Source of the DNA: Planctomycetota bacterium
Lineage (GTDB): Bacteria; Planctomycetota; Planctomycetia; Gemmatales; Gemmataceae
NCBI GenBank assembly: GCA_018970845.1
Contig: JAGWVO010000112.1
Span: forward strand, 1-9,879
Direction: 5' to 3'
Length of the DNA: 9,879 nt
Both the position numbers and the translations under genes were made by a program. Below, in pieces: positions 1 to 7,769 of the stretch (positions are counted from its first letter, which is position 1; every line of letters begins with the position of its first letter). The notes below the pieces were generated by a model. The model was given only the letters and a program-made list of their open reading frames with translations. It ran no database searches and was not told where the DNA came from.

Positions 1-17
1 TCATCGAGACCAGGGCC

Positions 18-2876
18 ATGTCCAAGCTATCCCGGGTTCCGGGAACAGTCGATCCGGAATCGCTGGTGGCCAGGCCGCAGCAGAAGATGAGGGTGGCCAC
101 GCAGCGGGAAACGAATGTCCCGCGGGTCGGAAGGCTCGCGATGGCGATGATCGGCAAGTCCATTTTCGACGACAACACGGTGGCCACCGACAGCGTTTTC
201 GAGCCGTTCGACCAAGTCGCCGAGATGGTGCGCACCTATTCCATCCAGCCGGACGAGGGCCTTGACGCGGTCGCCCGCGCCGGCCGGCAGATCGGCATGC
301 GACTCTCCATTTATGAAAACAACGGATCCGAATTTGCTCAAAAGGTTGCCCGGGCCAGGCCGGAGGAGAAGCTGGGCCTGCTGATCAGGGCCGACAGGCT
401 CGCCCGCATCGGGACCCAGACGGCGACATCGGAGAGCATCAGGAGGGAACCGGGTTCCGACCTGCGCCGTTGCTGGCTGAACAACCTGCTCGTGTTCCAG
501 GCGAAGCGCGCCTGGGCCGAGCACCTGTACGCGGGCGACGGGGAGAAGGTTCCCTACTACAGGGCCGCGATGCAGAACCTCATCGCGGACGCCTCGCGTG
601 GTCCCGCGCCCGTGGGCCTCGAGGAAGTCAGGTCGCTCGCCGCGCTTCCCGGTGAGATCTCCGTGGGCATGGTCGGAATCGGCGAGAATGGAGCGCGCCA
701 GAAAATCACGGGAATGATCCACTGGACGACGGAGCCGTCGATCCGTTTGGAGTTCGAGGCGGGTCCGGTGGCGGGCGGATCGATTCCCGGGGGCAAGGCG
801 CAAGTCGAGGTGGCTCCCGGGCCTGAAATCCAGCGGCCCGCCGAGCGCCGCGTCGATCGCCGCCTGATCGACATGCCGGACGCCAGCCTCGCGTTGTCCG
901 CGAAGCCGTTCGATGTGATGCTGGAATCGGAATACATCGCGAAGGGGCAGGATTTGCGGGCGCCGATCGCCATCGGGCGCCTCGATTCCCGCGCGGTGGT
1001 CAATTGCATTTACCGCGGGCAGCGTGTTTCGCTCACCATTCCCGTCGGGTTGCACGCCACGCCGCCGGTCGTGTCGACGGCGTTTCCGGCGTCGGGCAAC
1101 GCGACCCTGTCCCTGCGGGCCTCGAAGGATGCCGTCGCCGAGGGCGGGCAGGCCAAGGGATCGGTGGCCATCGTGGTGGATTGCTCGGGCAGCATGGGTG
1201 CCGATGGCGACAACCCGGGCAAGATCGCTCAGGTGGCCGCCGCGCTTGAGGCTGTGGTCGCCCGACTGCCCCCCGGCGTCAACATCACCGTCTGGGTGTT
1301 CGGCCAGGCGGTGGGCCCGGCGCGCACCGTGGACAATCCCGAGGAACATGTGGTCCCCGTGCTGGGGCCGACCATCATGGGGGTGGATCCGGGCGCCGTG
1401 GCGGCGAGGCTGGCCAGGCGTTTCCGGGAAGGCGAGATCGTTCCATGGAACAAATCCCCCCTGCTTTCGGCCATGAACAAGGCGGCGGGCGACCTCGCGG
1501 CGCAGGGGGCTGCCCGCGGCCCCATGACGCTGATCGCCCTCACCGACGGGCAGGACAACCGGGCCCTTGGTGATCCGAAGCTCAATCCGGACAAGCTGCA
1601 GATTCCGGCGCTCGTGCTCAAGCTGTTCGCCGGCTCGGGAATCCAGGTGCGGGTGATCGGCTTCCAGGCGGGCGCCGAGGACCTGGCCGTCGCCGCCGAC
1701 TTCGAACCGCTCGGCAAGCTGTCTCCACCCGGGGGGTACTCCTCGGCCTCGCACCTTCAGGAACTGGTCAGCCAGATGGAGAACTCGATGAGGCGCGAAT
1801 TGCGGTTCGCCCTCGAGACGGCGGACAACATTCCCGTGCCGACGCAGCCGCTGGGCGGATTCGAGGCGGGGTTGTCGGGCTTCATCGACAAGTGGGTTCA
1901 TCCGTCGCTGCCTGCCGGGGAATATTTCGTTCGCGGCGCCGGCGCGCGCGGCCTGCTCGGGATCGCCCGGCTGGATCCGGCCGACTGCCTCCTCGTGGGC
2001 CTGTCGCGAGGCAAGGAGGCCCGCCGCTTGGGCATGATGGCCGACCTCCCGGGCCGACCGACGCGCAAGTCGGGAGGCTGGACCGCCGGCATCGCCCAGA
2101 ACAAGAAGGACAAGCCTGGAGTGATGATGCTCGCGGCCCTTGAGAAGGATTGGGACGCCCGGGAAACCGACCTGAGCCAGCCCAAGCCCGGCTTCGCCTG
2201 GTGGGAACTGGGAACCAAGGCCGGGGCGAGGGGCCCCGTCAGGTTTTGGAACGAGTTCGGGTATCCGTCGCCCTGCTGGTCGGTGGCCTCGCCCGCGTGG
2301 CCGGCGTCCCGCGCGACGGGAGGCCCGGAGGAGGCGTCGCTCGAGGCATGGTGGCTGCCCGAAAAAACGATGGCGGCCGACCGCGAGTTCCGCAAGGGCA
2401 ACGACTTCACCACGGTGACGGGGCTTGAATCGAAACCGATGGTCATCGACGGAGTTCCATGCCTCGTGGAGTCGCTCAGGATCGAGTCGAGGCTCGTTCC
2501 CGACGGCCCCGAGAACTGGTCGGTGCGAAAGTGCCTGGTGGCGCGAACGCGCTGCGCGCCGCCCGCCGAGGGCGCGCCGCCGAGGGGCCTGTCCCTGGCG
2601 TTTCTCGACGGCCATCCGGTGGAGGGCAGCCAGCATCTGGTCCACGCGGAGGCTGGAAAGGCCGCCTCGGTCTTCTGGCCGGTGGACGAGACGACCGTTT
2701 CACGGATCGCGTCCATCCAGTTCCGGTCGCTTTCCCGGATCAAGGAGGAGTCCGTTTCCCGGGGGTTCCATGTCCGCTTCGACCGGACGGGGACGGCCGA
2801 GGAGAACGATGAAAGGCCCCGGCCCCTGCTGCCTTTCCCCCGGATTGGCAAGGCAACCCGGGAAGGTTCGCCATGA
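18..2876 (+). CDS. Large VWA-domain protein, planctomycete type (N-terminus may lie upstream)
   Basis: From the ATG at 18 the protein is 952 aa. Residues about 65-190 look helical. Residues about 200-375 look beta-rich. A von Willebrand factor A domain follows at about 382-595. Its metal site (MIDAS) is readable: D388-C-S390-G-S392, S480 in the WNKSPLL loop (Ser where many VWA domains have Thr) and D510 in LTDGQD. Residues 630-952 contain no family I recognise beyond an early beta-rich stretch around LPAGEYFVRG. VWA domains bind divalent metal and protein ligands, so a scaffold or adhesion role is the likeliest inference; no enzyme signature is seen. No signal peptide or membrane segment is visible. 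The frame is open from 18 back to the window edge with no convincing ribosome binding site before ATG 18, so the real start may be outside the window. An in-frame ATG at 141 has GGAAGG at 129-134, an alternative start giving 911 aa. The stop overlaps the next start by 4 nt, implying an operon. The gene and VWA call are sure; the partner and role are not. Confidence 0.88.
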   Translation: MSKLSRVPGTVDPESLVARPQQKMRVATQRETNVPRVGRLAMAMIGKSIFDDNTVATDSVFEPFDQVAEMVRTYSIQPDEGLDAVARAGRQIGMRLSIYENNGSEFAQKVARARPEEKLGLLIRADRLARIGTQTATSESIRREPGSDLRRCWLNNLLVFQAKRAWAEHLYAGDGEKVPYYRAAMQNLIADASRGPAPVGLEEVRSLAALPGEISVGMVGIGENGARQKITGMIHWTTEPSIRLEFEAGPVAGGSIPGGKAQVEVAPGPEIQRPAERRVDRRLIDMPDASLALSAKPFDVMLESEYIAKGQDLRAPIAIGRLDSRAVVNCIYRGQRVSLTIPVGLHATPPVVSTAFPASGNATLSLRASKDAVAEGGQAKGSVAIVVDCSGSMGADGDNPGKIAQVAAALEAVVARLPPGVNITVWVFGQAVGPARTVDNPEEHVVPVLGPTIMGVDPGAVAARLARRFREGEIVPWNKSPLLSAMNKAAGDLAAQGAARGPMTLIALTDGQDNRALGDPKLNPDKLQIPALVLKLFAGSGIQVRVIGFQAGAEDLAVAADFEPLGKLSPPGGYSSASHLQELVSQMENSMRRELRFALETADNIPVPTQPLGGFEAGLSGFIDKWVHPSLPAGEYFVRGAGARGLLGIARLDPADCLLVGLSRGKEARRLGMMADLPGRPTRKSGGWTAGIAQNKKDKPGVMMLAALEKDWDARETDLSQPKPGFAWWELGTKAGARGPVRFWNEFGYPSPCWSVASPAWPASRATGGPEEASLEAWWLPEKTMAADREFRKGNDFTTVTGLESKPMVIDGVPCLVESLRIESRLVPDGPENWSVRKCLVARTRCAPPAEGAPPRGLSLAFLDGHPVEGSQHLVHAEAGKAASVFWPVDETTVSRIASIQFRSLSRIKEESVSRGFHVRFDRTGTAEENDERPRPLLPFPRIGKATREGSP
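2861..2866 (+). promoter_or_regulatory. Ribosome binding site of the caspase-like gene, inside the end of the VWA gene
   Basis: GGAAGG lies 6 nt before the ATG at 2873. It supports that start and, with the ATGA overlap at 2873-2876, suggests translational coupling of the two genes. Confidence 0.7.
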
Positions 2877-5800
2877 GCGCCGACGCTCCCGTCCGTTCCG
2901 CCGGGGAGCCGGCGGCCGCGGATGCCGATTCCCCGGCTCCCGGGCATCCCTGGGCCGATGACGGACGCGGCGCGTCGGGATCCCCAAGGGAAGTGGTGCG
3001 AGTCCGCTTCCTGCTGGCCGCCGGCGTGTCGATGGCGCTCATCGGCGCGCTCGCCGGCGTGGTGAGTTGGCTTGGCCGGCCGGGAACCCCGGTCTTTTTC
3101 CCGATTTTCATCTCCCAGCAATCGGAGCGAGGCATTCCCTCCATCCCGTTCGGTGAAATCGACCGCCTGTCGATGTCCTCGGGCGCCGCGTTCGACCGCG
3201 TGCAGACGGTGAGCGACCTGAGCCTTTCGCGTGAGGCGCTCATGGGAGTCCTGGCCAGGGTGGAGGCGGTATCACCGTGGGACGACGCCGTGGTGTACCT
3301 CGCCGCGCGCGCCTTCGTGAATTCCGAGGGCAAGGTCGGGGTGCTCCCGGCCGACGCCACGGTGTCAGGCGGCACCCAGCCGGCCACCGACTCGAATGGC
3401 CAGTCGATCCAGGGCGCCATCGAGCTTTCATCGGTCTACGAGGTGATGGAAAAGTGCCGCGCCCGGCAGAAACTGCTCATCCTTGACATCTGCAACCTGT
3501 TCGTGAACATCCCGGCCGGCATCGCCCATTTCGACATTCCCGAGCGCGCGCTGGCCGAATACGACTCGCGCGCGGCCGCGGCAAAGTCTCCCGGAGAAAG
3601 GTTCCACCTGCTTCTGCCGTGCGACGCCGGCCAGCGGTCGCATGTTAGCAGGGCTCTTGGCGGATCGGTCTTTTGCCATTTTCTCGGCGACGCGCTCGCC
3701 GGCCGGCTGCCCGCCCGGCCTGGCTGTGACGGCGCCAGGCTCGGCAAGGTTTTCCTGTCGGAACTTGTCGACACGATCGGGCCCCGCATCGACAGGTGGG
3801 TCTACGAGAACAATGTCGAGAGGCAGTATCCCGTCCTGCGGAGCCCGCCGTCCGCCGGGCAATTCGTCCTCTCGGTGCCAGGCAGGAACCCGCCGCCCGA
3901 CCCCTCCGCCGAGTCGTCGGCCCGATCGCTGGAGGAGGCTTCCGACCTGCCCAAGCAGATAGAACTCGCCTGGAAACTCCTCGACGAGTTCGGCGTCGGG
4001 TTGCGCGCCACGATCAACCCGAGGATCCGGTCGAGGCTGTTCTTCCTCGCGCTCAATGGAACCGTCGCGCACATGTTGGCCACCAACAGCGACAAGACTC
4101 TCGCGCGACTGGAGGCCGACATCGAGGCGTTGCGGAAGATGTCGGGCGAGGAGATCGCCATGCTGCCCGTTCCCGGCGCTTATTCAACGCTGGGAATGCT
4201 CGGGGAGGCGGGGTTGATCTCCCTGCCCGATGAGGCGGCCAGGGCGCTGGCCGACGCGATGATCCCGGCGGTCGCGGCTGCGGCGGCGAAGCCGATGGAT
4301 TCGGCGGCGGCGACCAAGGCGGGAATCGACGGCTTCCTCAAGGCATATCCTGGCCTCTCCAAGGGGGCCGCGGAGGCCCTTGCCGTTTCCGTCGCCTCCT
4401 CCATCCAGCAGCCGACGCCCCTTCACTTGGAGTTCCTCGCGGCGTTCGTCGGCGCGCACCACCGCGAGGCGGTCACCGCCGAGGGCAGGCTGCTTGTCCA
4501 GTTCGCCGGCTTGTGCGCCTCCGGGCAGGTCGACCCGCTTTTGGCCAGGCGGGTTCTTTCCGTGAACCGTTCCGTCAACGAGGTCGCCGCCAAGTGGGAA
4601 TCGTATGTCTGGATTCCCGGCATCACCGACGAGATGTGCGAGTCCTGCATGCTGGGAACCTGGCTGGCGGCCAACAGTCCCGCCATGCACGGCGCCGAGG
4701 CCAGGGCCAGGCTCGATTCCGCCGGGGTGACGGCCCTTTTTGTCGAGGGTTTCCACGAGGTGCTGGTCGGGGCCACCGGCGAACTCGAGCTTTCCACCCT
4801 CGACCTGGCGAGCCTGCTGGCCTTTCCCACCCCGCTGCCCGCGGGATGGCGCGAATACGCCGAAAGGTGCGACGAGCTGATCCAGATGGTGCGCAAGTTC
4901 CCCCGCAACCGCAGCCTTGACATCCAGCAGGCCCAGGCGGCGATGGGAACCATCCGGGTCTCGTGGAAGAAACTCCGCGCCATCCGCGACCAGATCCACG
5001 CGCAGGCGAGCCAGCAAGGGATCGCCGACTTCGAGAAGCTGGTCAACGGCGGAAGCATGTCGACATCGGTCCTCCAGGAACTCGACACGGTCGGCAGGCT
5101 TTACGGCATCTCGTGGCAAGACAGGAAGAGGCTGATCGCGACCCGGGAAAAGCTGATCGACGCCCTCGCTCAAGCGACCATCGCCGAGGAGAAGGCCGAC
5201 ATGGCGGCGATGTCGATTCCCCAGCCGCTTCCGAGCTTCAACTACCGCGACCTGGCCTGGTCGCCTTGGAGGGGCGCGGTCGAGCTGGACAGGCTCGAAC
5301 TCGCCCACCGGATGATCTCCACGGGCGGCCTCGAGGGACCGTCGATGGACAAGCTGGCGGGGATCATCGCCGTGCTGAGGTCGGGCCGGAGCGATTCCCG
5401 GACCTGGGGGCAGGCGGGCGCGCTGCTCAGGACGATCTTCCTGAATGATATCCCCGAATTCATCAGGCAAAACGAAAGGATGTCGATCTTTTACAACATG
5501 ATGTATCCGGGTTGGCTGTCGGTCACCCGGCTTGACGACCTGTCCACAAACCCGCAATCGATCAACCGGCGCGTTCTCAGGCAGGGACACATCTCGTGGA
5601 TGGAGACCCGTTTCCGGCACCTCACCGCCGTGGGCCTCGACCCGTCTTTCTGGAGGGACCAGTCAAGCCTGGTGATCGGCCGGAACTCCCCAAGTCCCAC
5701 GACCGAGATCATCGCCGATCCGCCACCGCCGGTTTACCTGCCCGGTGAGGGGAGCGGCGCCGATGTCCAGGTCCGCTGGTACCTCGACGGCCCCGACGAC

Positions 5801-7762
5801 CTCAGGCCCGAGGTCGGCCTGATTCCCTCGGCCGACTCCCCCGTGGTCGCGAAGATCATGGGGGTGAAGCGCGACGCCGCGGGCGGCACGGTCGCCGTTC
5901 GCCTCGAGCGGAAAGGTTCGCCGGCCCGGGCCGCGACGGCCCGCTCCATGCCCGTCGTCATCGAACTCAAGGCAGGCACGCGGTCGACGCCCGTGCTGAT
6001 CAATGTGCTGCCCGATCCGGCCGGCGACCTCCCCGCCATCCTGATGAGCGGGGCGCCCGACGACTCGTCGCTCCTGGGCGACGATGTCCTGATGCGCGGT
6101 TCCGGTTCCGTCCGGAAGTTGTACCCCAGGCTGAGGGGCAATCCCGCCAAGGCGTCGAACATCTCGCTCATCGCCAAGCTGAGGGGGCGTGAGGGCGAGA
6201 GGGTCATGGGGCCGCTCAACATCGCTGTTCCCGCCGGAGCGGTCGTGCCCGTGCCGCTGGAAAACCTGCTGGGCGGAGCGCCGTCGGGGATGCCGCCGAT
6301 GGGAACCGCGCCGCGGGCGGCGTCCCCGCTCGCCTCCAGCCTGCCGGCGACGCTTGTCATCGAGTTGCGCGACCAGGCGAACCCCTCCGGGCCGGTGGTG
6401 TCCCGTGAGTTCCGCCTGCTGCGGCAGGAGCCCGCCGACATCGTCGAGATCGCCTCGGCCACCATCGGAGCCGATCCCGCGGGCGGGGGCGCCACGCGCC
6501 TGAGGATCGGACTGCGCGCGCGCCGGCCGCCACTGGGACAGCCCCCCTGCCGGGTCGAGCTTGTCCTCGACACCCGCAAGATCCTGCGCCTGGGACCGGG
6601 CAACACCAAGGCCGTCCTGCCGGCCGACGGATCCCCCGTGTACCTCGAGCAGGGAGGCATCATCCGCTCGCCCGATTCCATGGGCGAGGGCCAGTTCACC
6701 ATCAACATCGACGGAGCGCCGATGCTTTTTAGGCTGCGGGCCGATTTCCGCCCCGGGGAGTCGCTGGAAAGCGCCGAGCTTGTCAGGAAGCCGTACCTCG
6801 GGCTGGAGGCGCGCTATGTTCCGCCCGCCGAGGATCCCGCCGGAAAGCTCCCGCCGACCGAGCCCGCGATCCGCATCGAATGCTGGGCAACCTCGGCTCC
6901 GGATGGGGCGACGCTCAGGCTCGAGCTTCTCGGCGGGCCCGGGTTCACGAACATCGAGAAGTCGCAGGTCCTTCCCCAGGGCTTGCGTTCGGTTGTGAAC
7001 ATCAAGCCCTCCGAGGGCGCCGCCTGGGAGATCGGCCGCGAGGAATCCACCTGGCGCCTGGACTGGGACATCGAGGGCGCCAAGGGCGCCAAGAAGGTGC
7101 GCCTGCGGCTTGTCGGCGCCGGGGGGGAAGTTGTCGACTCGCTCGAGGAGGCGGTGTTCGTGGATCCGGCGCCCGTGCGTTTCGTCGACATCTCCGGGCT
7201 TCCCAAGGCGGCGGTTCCGGGCTCGGCGTATCCGGTCGTGGTGGCGCTCGACCCGCCGGAATCGGGCATCCGCGAGCTGGTGGCGTTCTCGGGCGCGCCG
7301 GTCGCGGGCCCCGGCGGACGCCCCGGCCCCGCCGACGGCGCCGCCACCTACCCGGTGGCGCTCAACGGAAGGGTGGCCACGGTCGCGCTTTCAGCGCCCG
7401 CCGACCTCAAGGGGCCCCTTTCCGTGTCGATGGTGGCGACCAGCAACGCGGGGATCGCGTCGGTGTTCACGCGCTCGATTCCCGCGGGAACCCCGCGCCC
7501 GCTGGCGGAGCCCTCGGTCGCCGGCGTCGTCAGCGAGGGCGGCCGGCCGCAGGCGAACATCGAGGTGCTGCTGCTCGACGCCAAGGGAATGAAGGCGGGC
7601 TCGGCGAAGACAGACGAAAAGGGCCAGTACAAGATCGAGAATATCAAGAAAGGCGCCTACACCGTGCGCGCCGCCAAGGCCGGGTCGGGGCGCTCCGCCT
7701 CGGCGAAGGTCGAGCTCGCGCCGGGGCCGCCGGCCAAGGCCGACCTGGCGCTCCTGGAATGA
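2873..7762 (+). CDS. Membrane-anchored degenerate caspase-like (peptidase C14 fold) protein with C-terminal carboxypeptidase-regulatory-like domain
   Basis: This is a 1629-aa protein. Residues 1-45 are an Ala/Pro/Asp-rich tail ending in basic VRVR, followed by one membrane segment at about 46-67. The positive-inside rule puts the N-terminus in the cytoplasm and the rest outside. Residues about 72-336 resemble a caspase fold: strand PVFFPIFIS, then VVYLAARAF where active caspases have a YxSGHG-type motif, LPADA at 158-162, KLLILDICN where the family has LLILDAC, and a later half with SVFCHFLGDAL. The His position is R146; the Cys position is C207. It is therefore probably not a conventional protease. 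After a Pro/Ser linker, residues about 355-935 look helical, without a family I can name. A PPPP linker near 950 leads into a beta-rich region to about 1540. Residues about 1545-1629 resemble a carboxypeptidase-regulatory-like beta-sandwich (AGVVSEGGRPQANIEVLLLD, then DEKGQYKIENIKKGAYTVRA). It overlaps the VWA gene by 4 nt. Base composition matches its neighbours. The ORF is certain, the caspase-fold and tail calls are likely, and the function is unknown. Confidence 0.88.
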   Translation: MSADAPVRSAGEPAAADADSPAPGHPWADDGRGASGSPREVVRVRFLLAAGVSMALIGALAGVVSWLGRPGTPVFFPIFISQQSERGIPSIPFGEIDRLSMSSGAAFDRVQTVSDLSLSREALMGVLARVEAVSPWDDAVVYLAARAFVNSEGKVGVLPADATVSGGTQPATDSNGQSIQGAIELSSVYEVMEKCRARQKLLILDICNLFVNIPAGIAHFDIPERALAEYDSRAAAAKSPGERFHLLLPCDAGQRSHVSRALGGSVFCHFLGDALAGRLPARPGCDGARLGKVFLSELVDTIGPRIDRWVYENNVERQYPVLRSPPSAGQFVLSVPGRNPPPDPSAESSARSLEEASDLPKQIELAWKLLDEFGVGLRATINPRIRSRLFFLALNGTVAHMLATNSDKTLARLEADIEALRKMSGEEIAMLPVPGAYSTLGMLGEAGLISLPDEAARALADAMIPAVAAAAAKPMDSAAATKAGIDGFLKAYPGLSKGAAEALAVSVASSIQQPTPLHLEFLAAFVGAHHREAVTAEGRLLVQFAGLCASGQVDPLLARRVLSVNRSVNEVAAKWESYVWIPGITDEMCESCMLGTWLAANSPAMHGAEARARLDSAGVTALFVEGFHEVLVGATGELELSTLDLASLLAFPTPLPAGWREYAERCDELIQMVRKFPRNRSLDIQQAQAAMGTIRVSWKKLRAIRDQIHAQASQQGIADFEKLVNGGSMSTSVLQELDTVGRLYGISWQDRKRLIATREKLIDALAQATIAEEKADMAAMSIPQPLPSFNYRDLAWSPWRGAVELDRLELAHRMISTGGLEGPSMDKLAGIIAVLRSGRSDSRTWGQAGALLRTIFLNDIPEFIRQNERMSIFYNMMYPGWLSVTRLDDLSTNPQSINRRVLRQGHISWMETRFRHLTAVGLDPSFWRDQSSLVIGRNSPSPTTEIIADPPPPVYLPGEGSGADVQVRWYLDGPDDLRPEVGLIPSADSPVVAKIMGVKRDAAGGTVAVRLERKGSPARAATARSMPVVIELKAGTRSTPVLINVLPDPAGDLPAILMSGAPDDSSLLGDDVLMRGSGSVRKLYPRLRGNPAKASNISLIAKLRGREGERVMGPLNIAVPAGAVVPVPLENLLGGAPSGMPPMGTAPRAASPLASSLPATLVIELRDQANPSGPVVSREFRLLRQEPADIVEIASATIGADPAGGGATRLRIGLRARRPPLGQPPCRVELVLDTRKILRLGPGNTKAVLPADGSPVYLEQGGIIRSPDSMGEGQFTINIDGAPMLFRLRADFRPGESLESAELVRKPYLGLEARYVPPAEDPAGKLPPTEPAIRIECWATSAPDGATLRLELLGGPGFTNIEKSQVLPQGLRSVVNIKPSEGAAWEIGREESTWRLDWDIEGAKGAKKVRLRLVGAGGEVVDSLEEAVFVDPAPVRFVDISGLPKAAVPGSAYPVVVALDPPESGIRELVAFSGAPVAGPGGRPGPADGAATYPVALNGRVATVALSAPADLKGPLSVSMVATSNAGIASVFTRSIPAGTPRPLAEPSVAGVVSEGGRPQANIEVLLLDAKGMKAGSAKTDEKGQYKIENIKKGAYTVRAAKAGSGRSASAKVELAPGPPAKADLALLE

Positions 7763-7769
7763 CCCCGGC

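Noticed and set aside
27..2645. An 872-codon open frame on the minus strand opposite the VWA gene
   Set aside because: Its product is a low-complexity Arg/Gly/His/Pro-rich sequence with no domain, while the opposite frame has a clear VWA domain. High GC makes long antisense frames common.
1898..3121. A 407-codon minus-strand frame spanning the junction of the two large genes
   Set aside because: The product is Arg/Ser/Pro-rich without recognisable motifs and overlaps two well supported genes.
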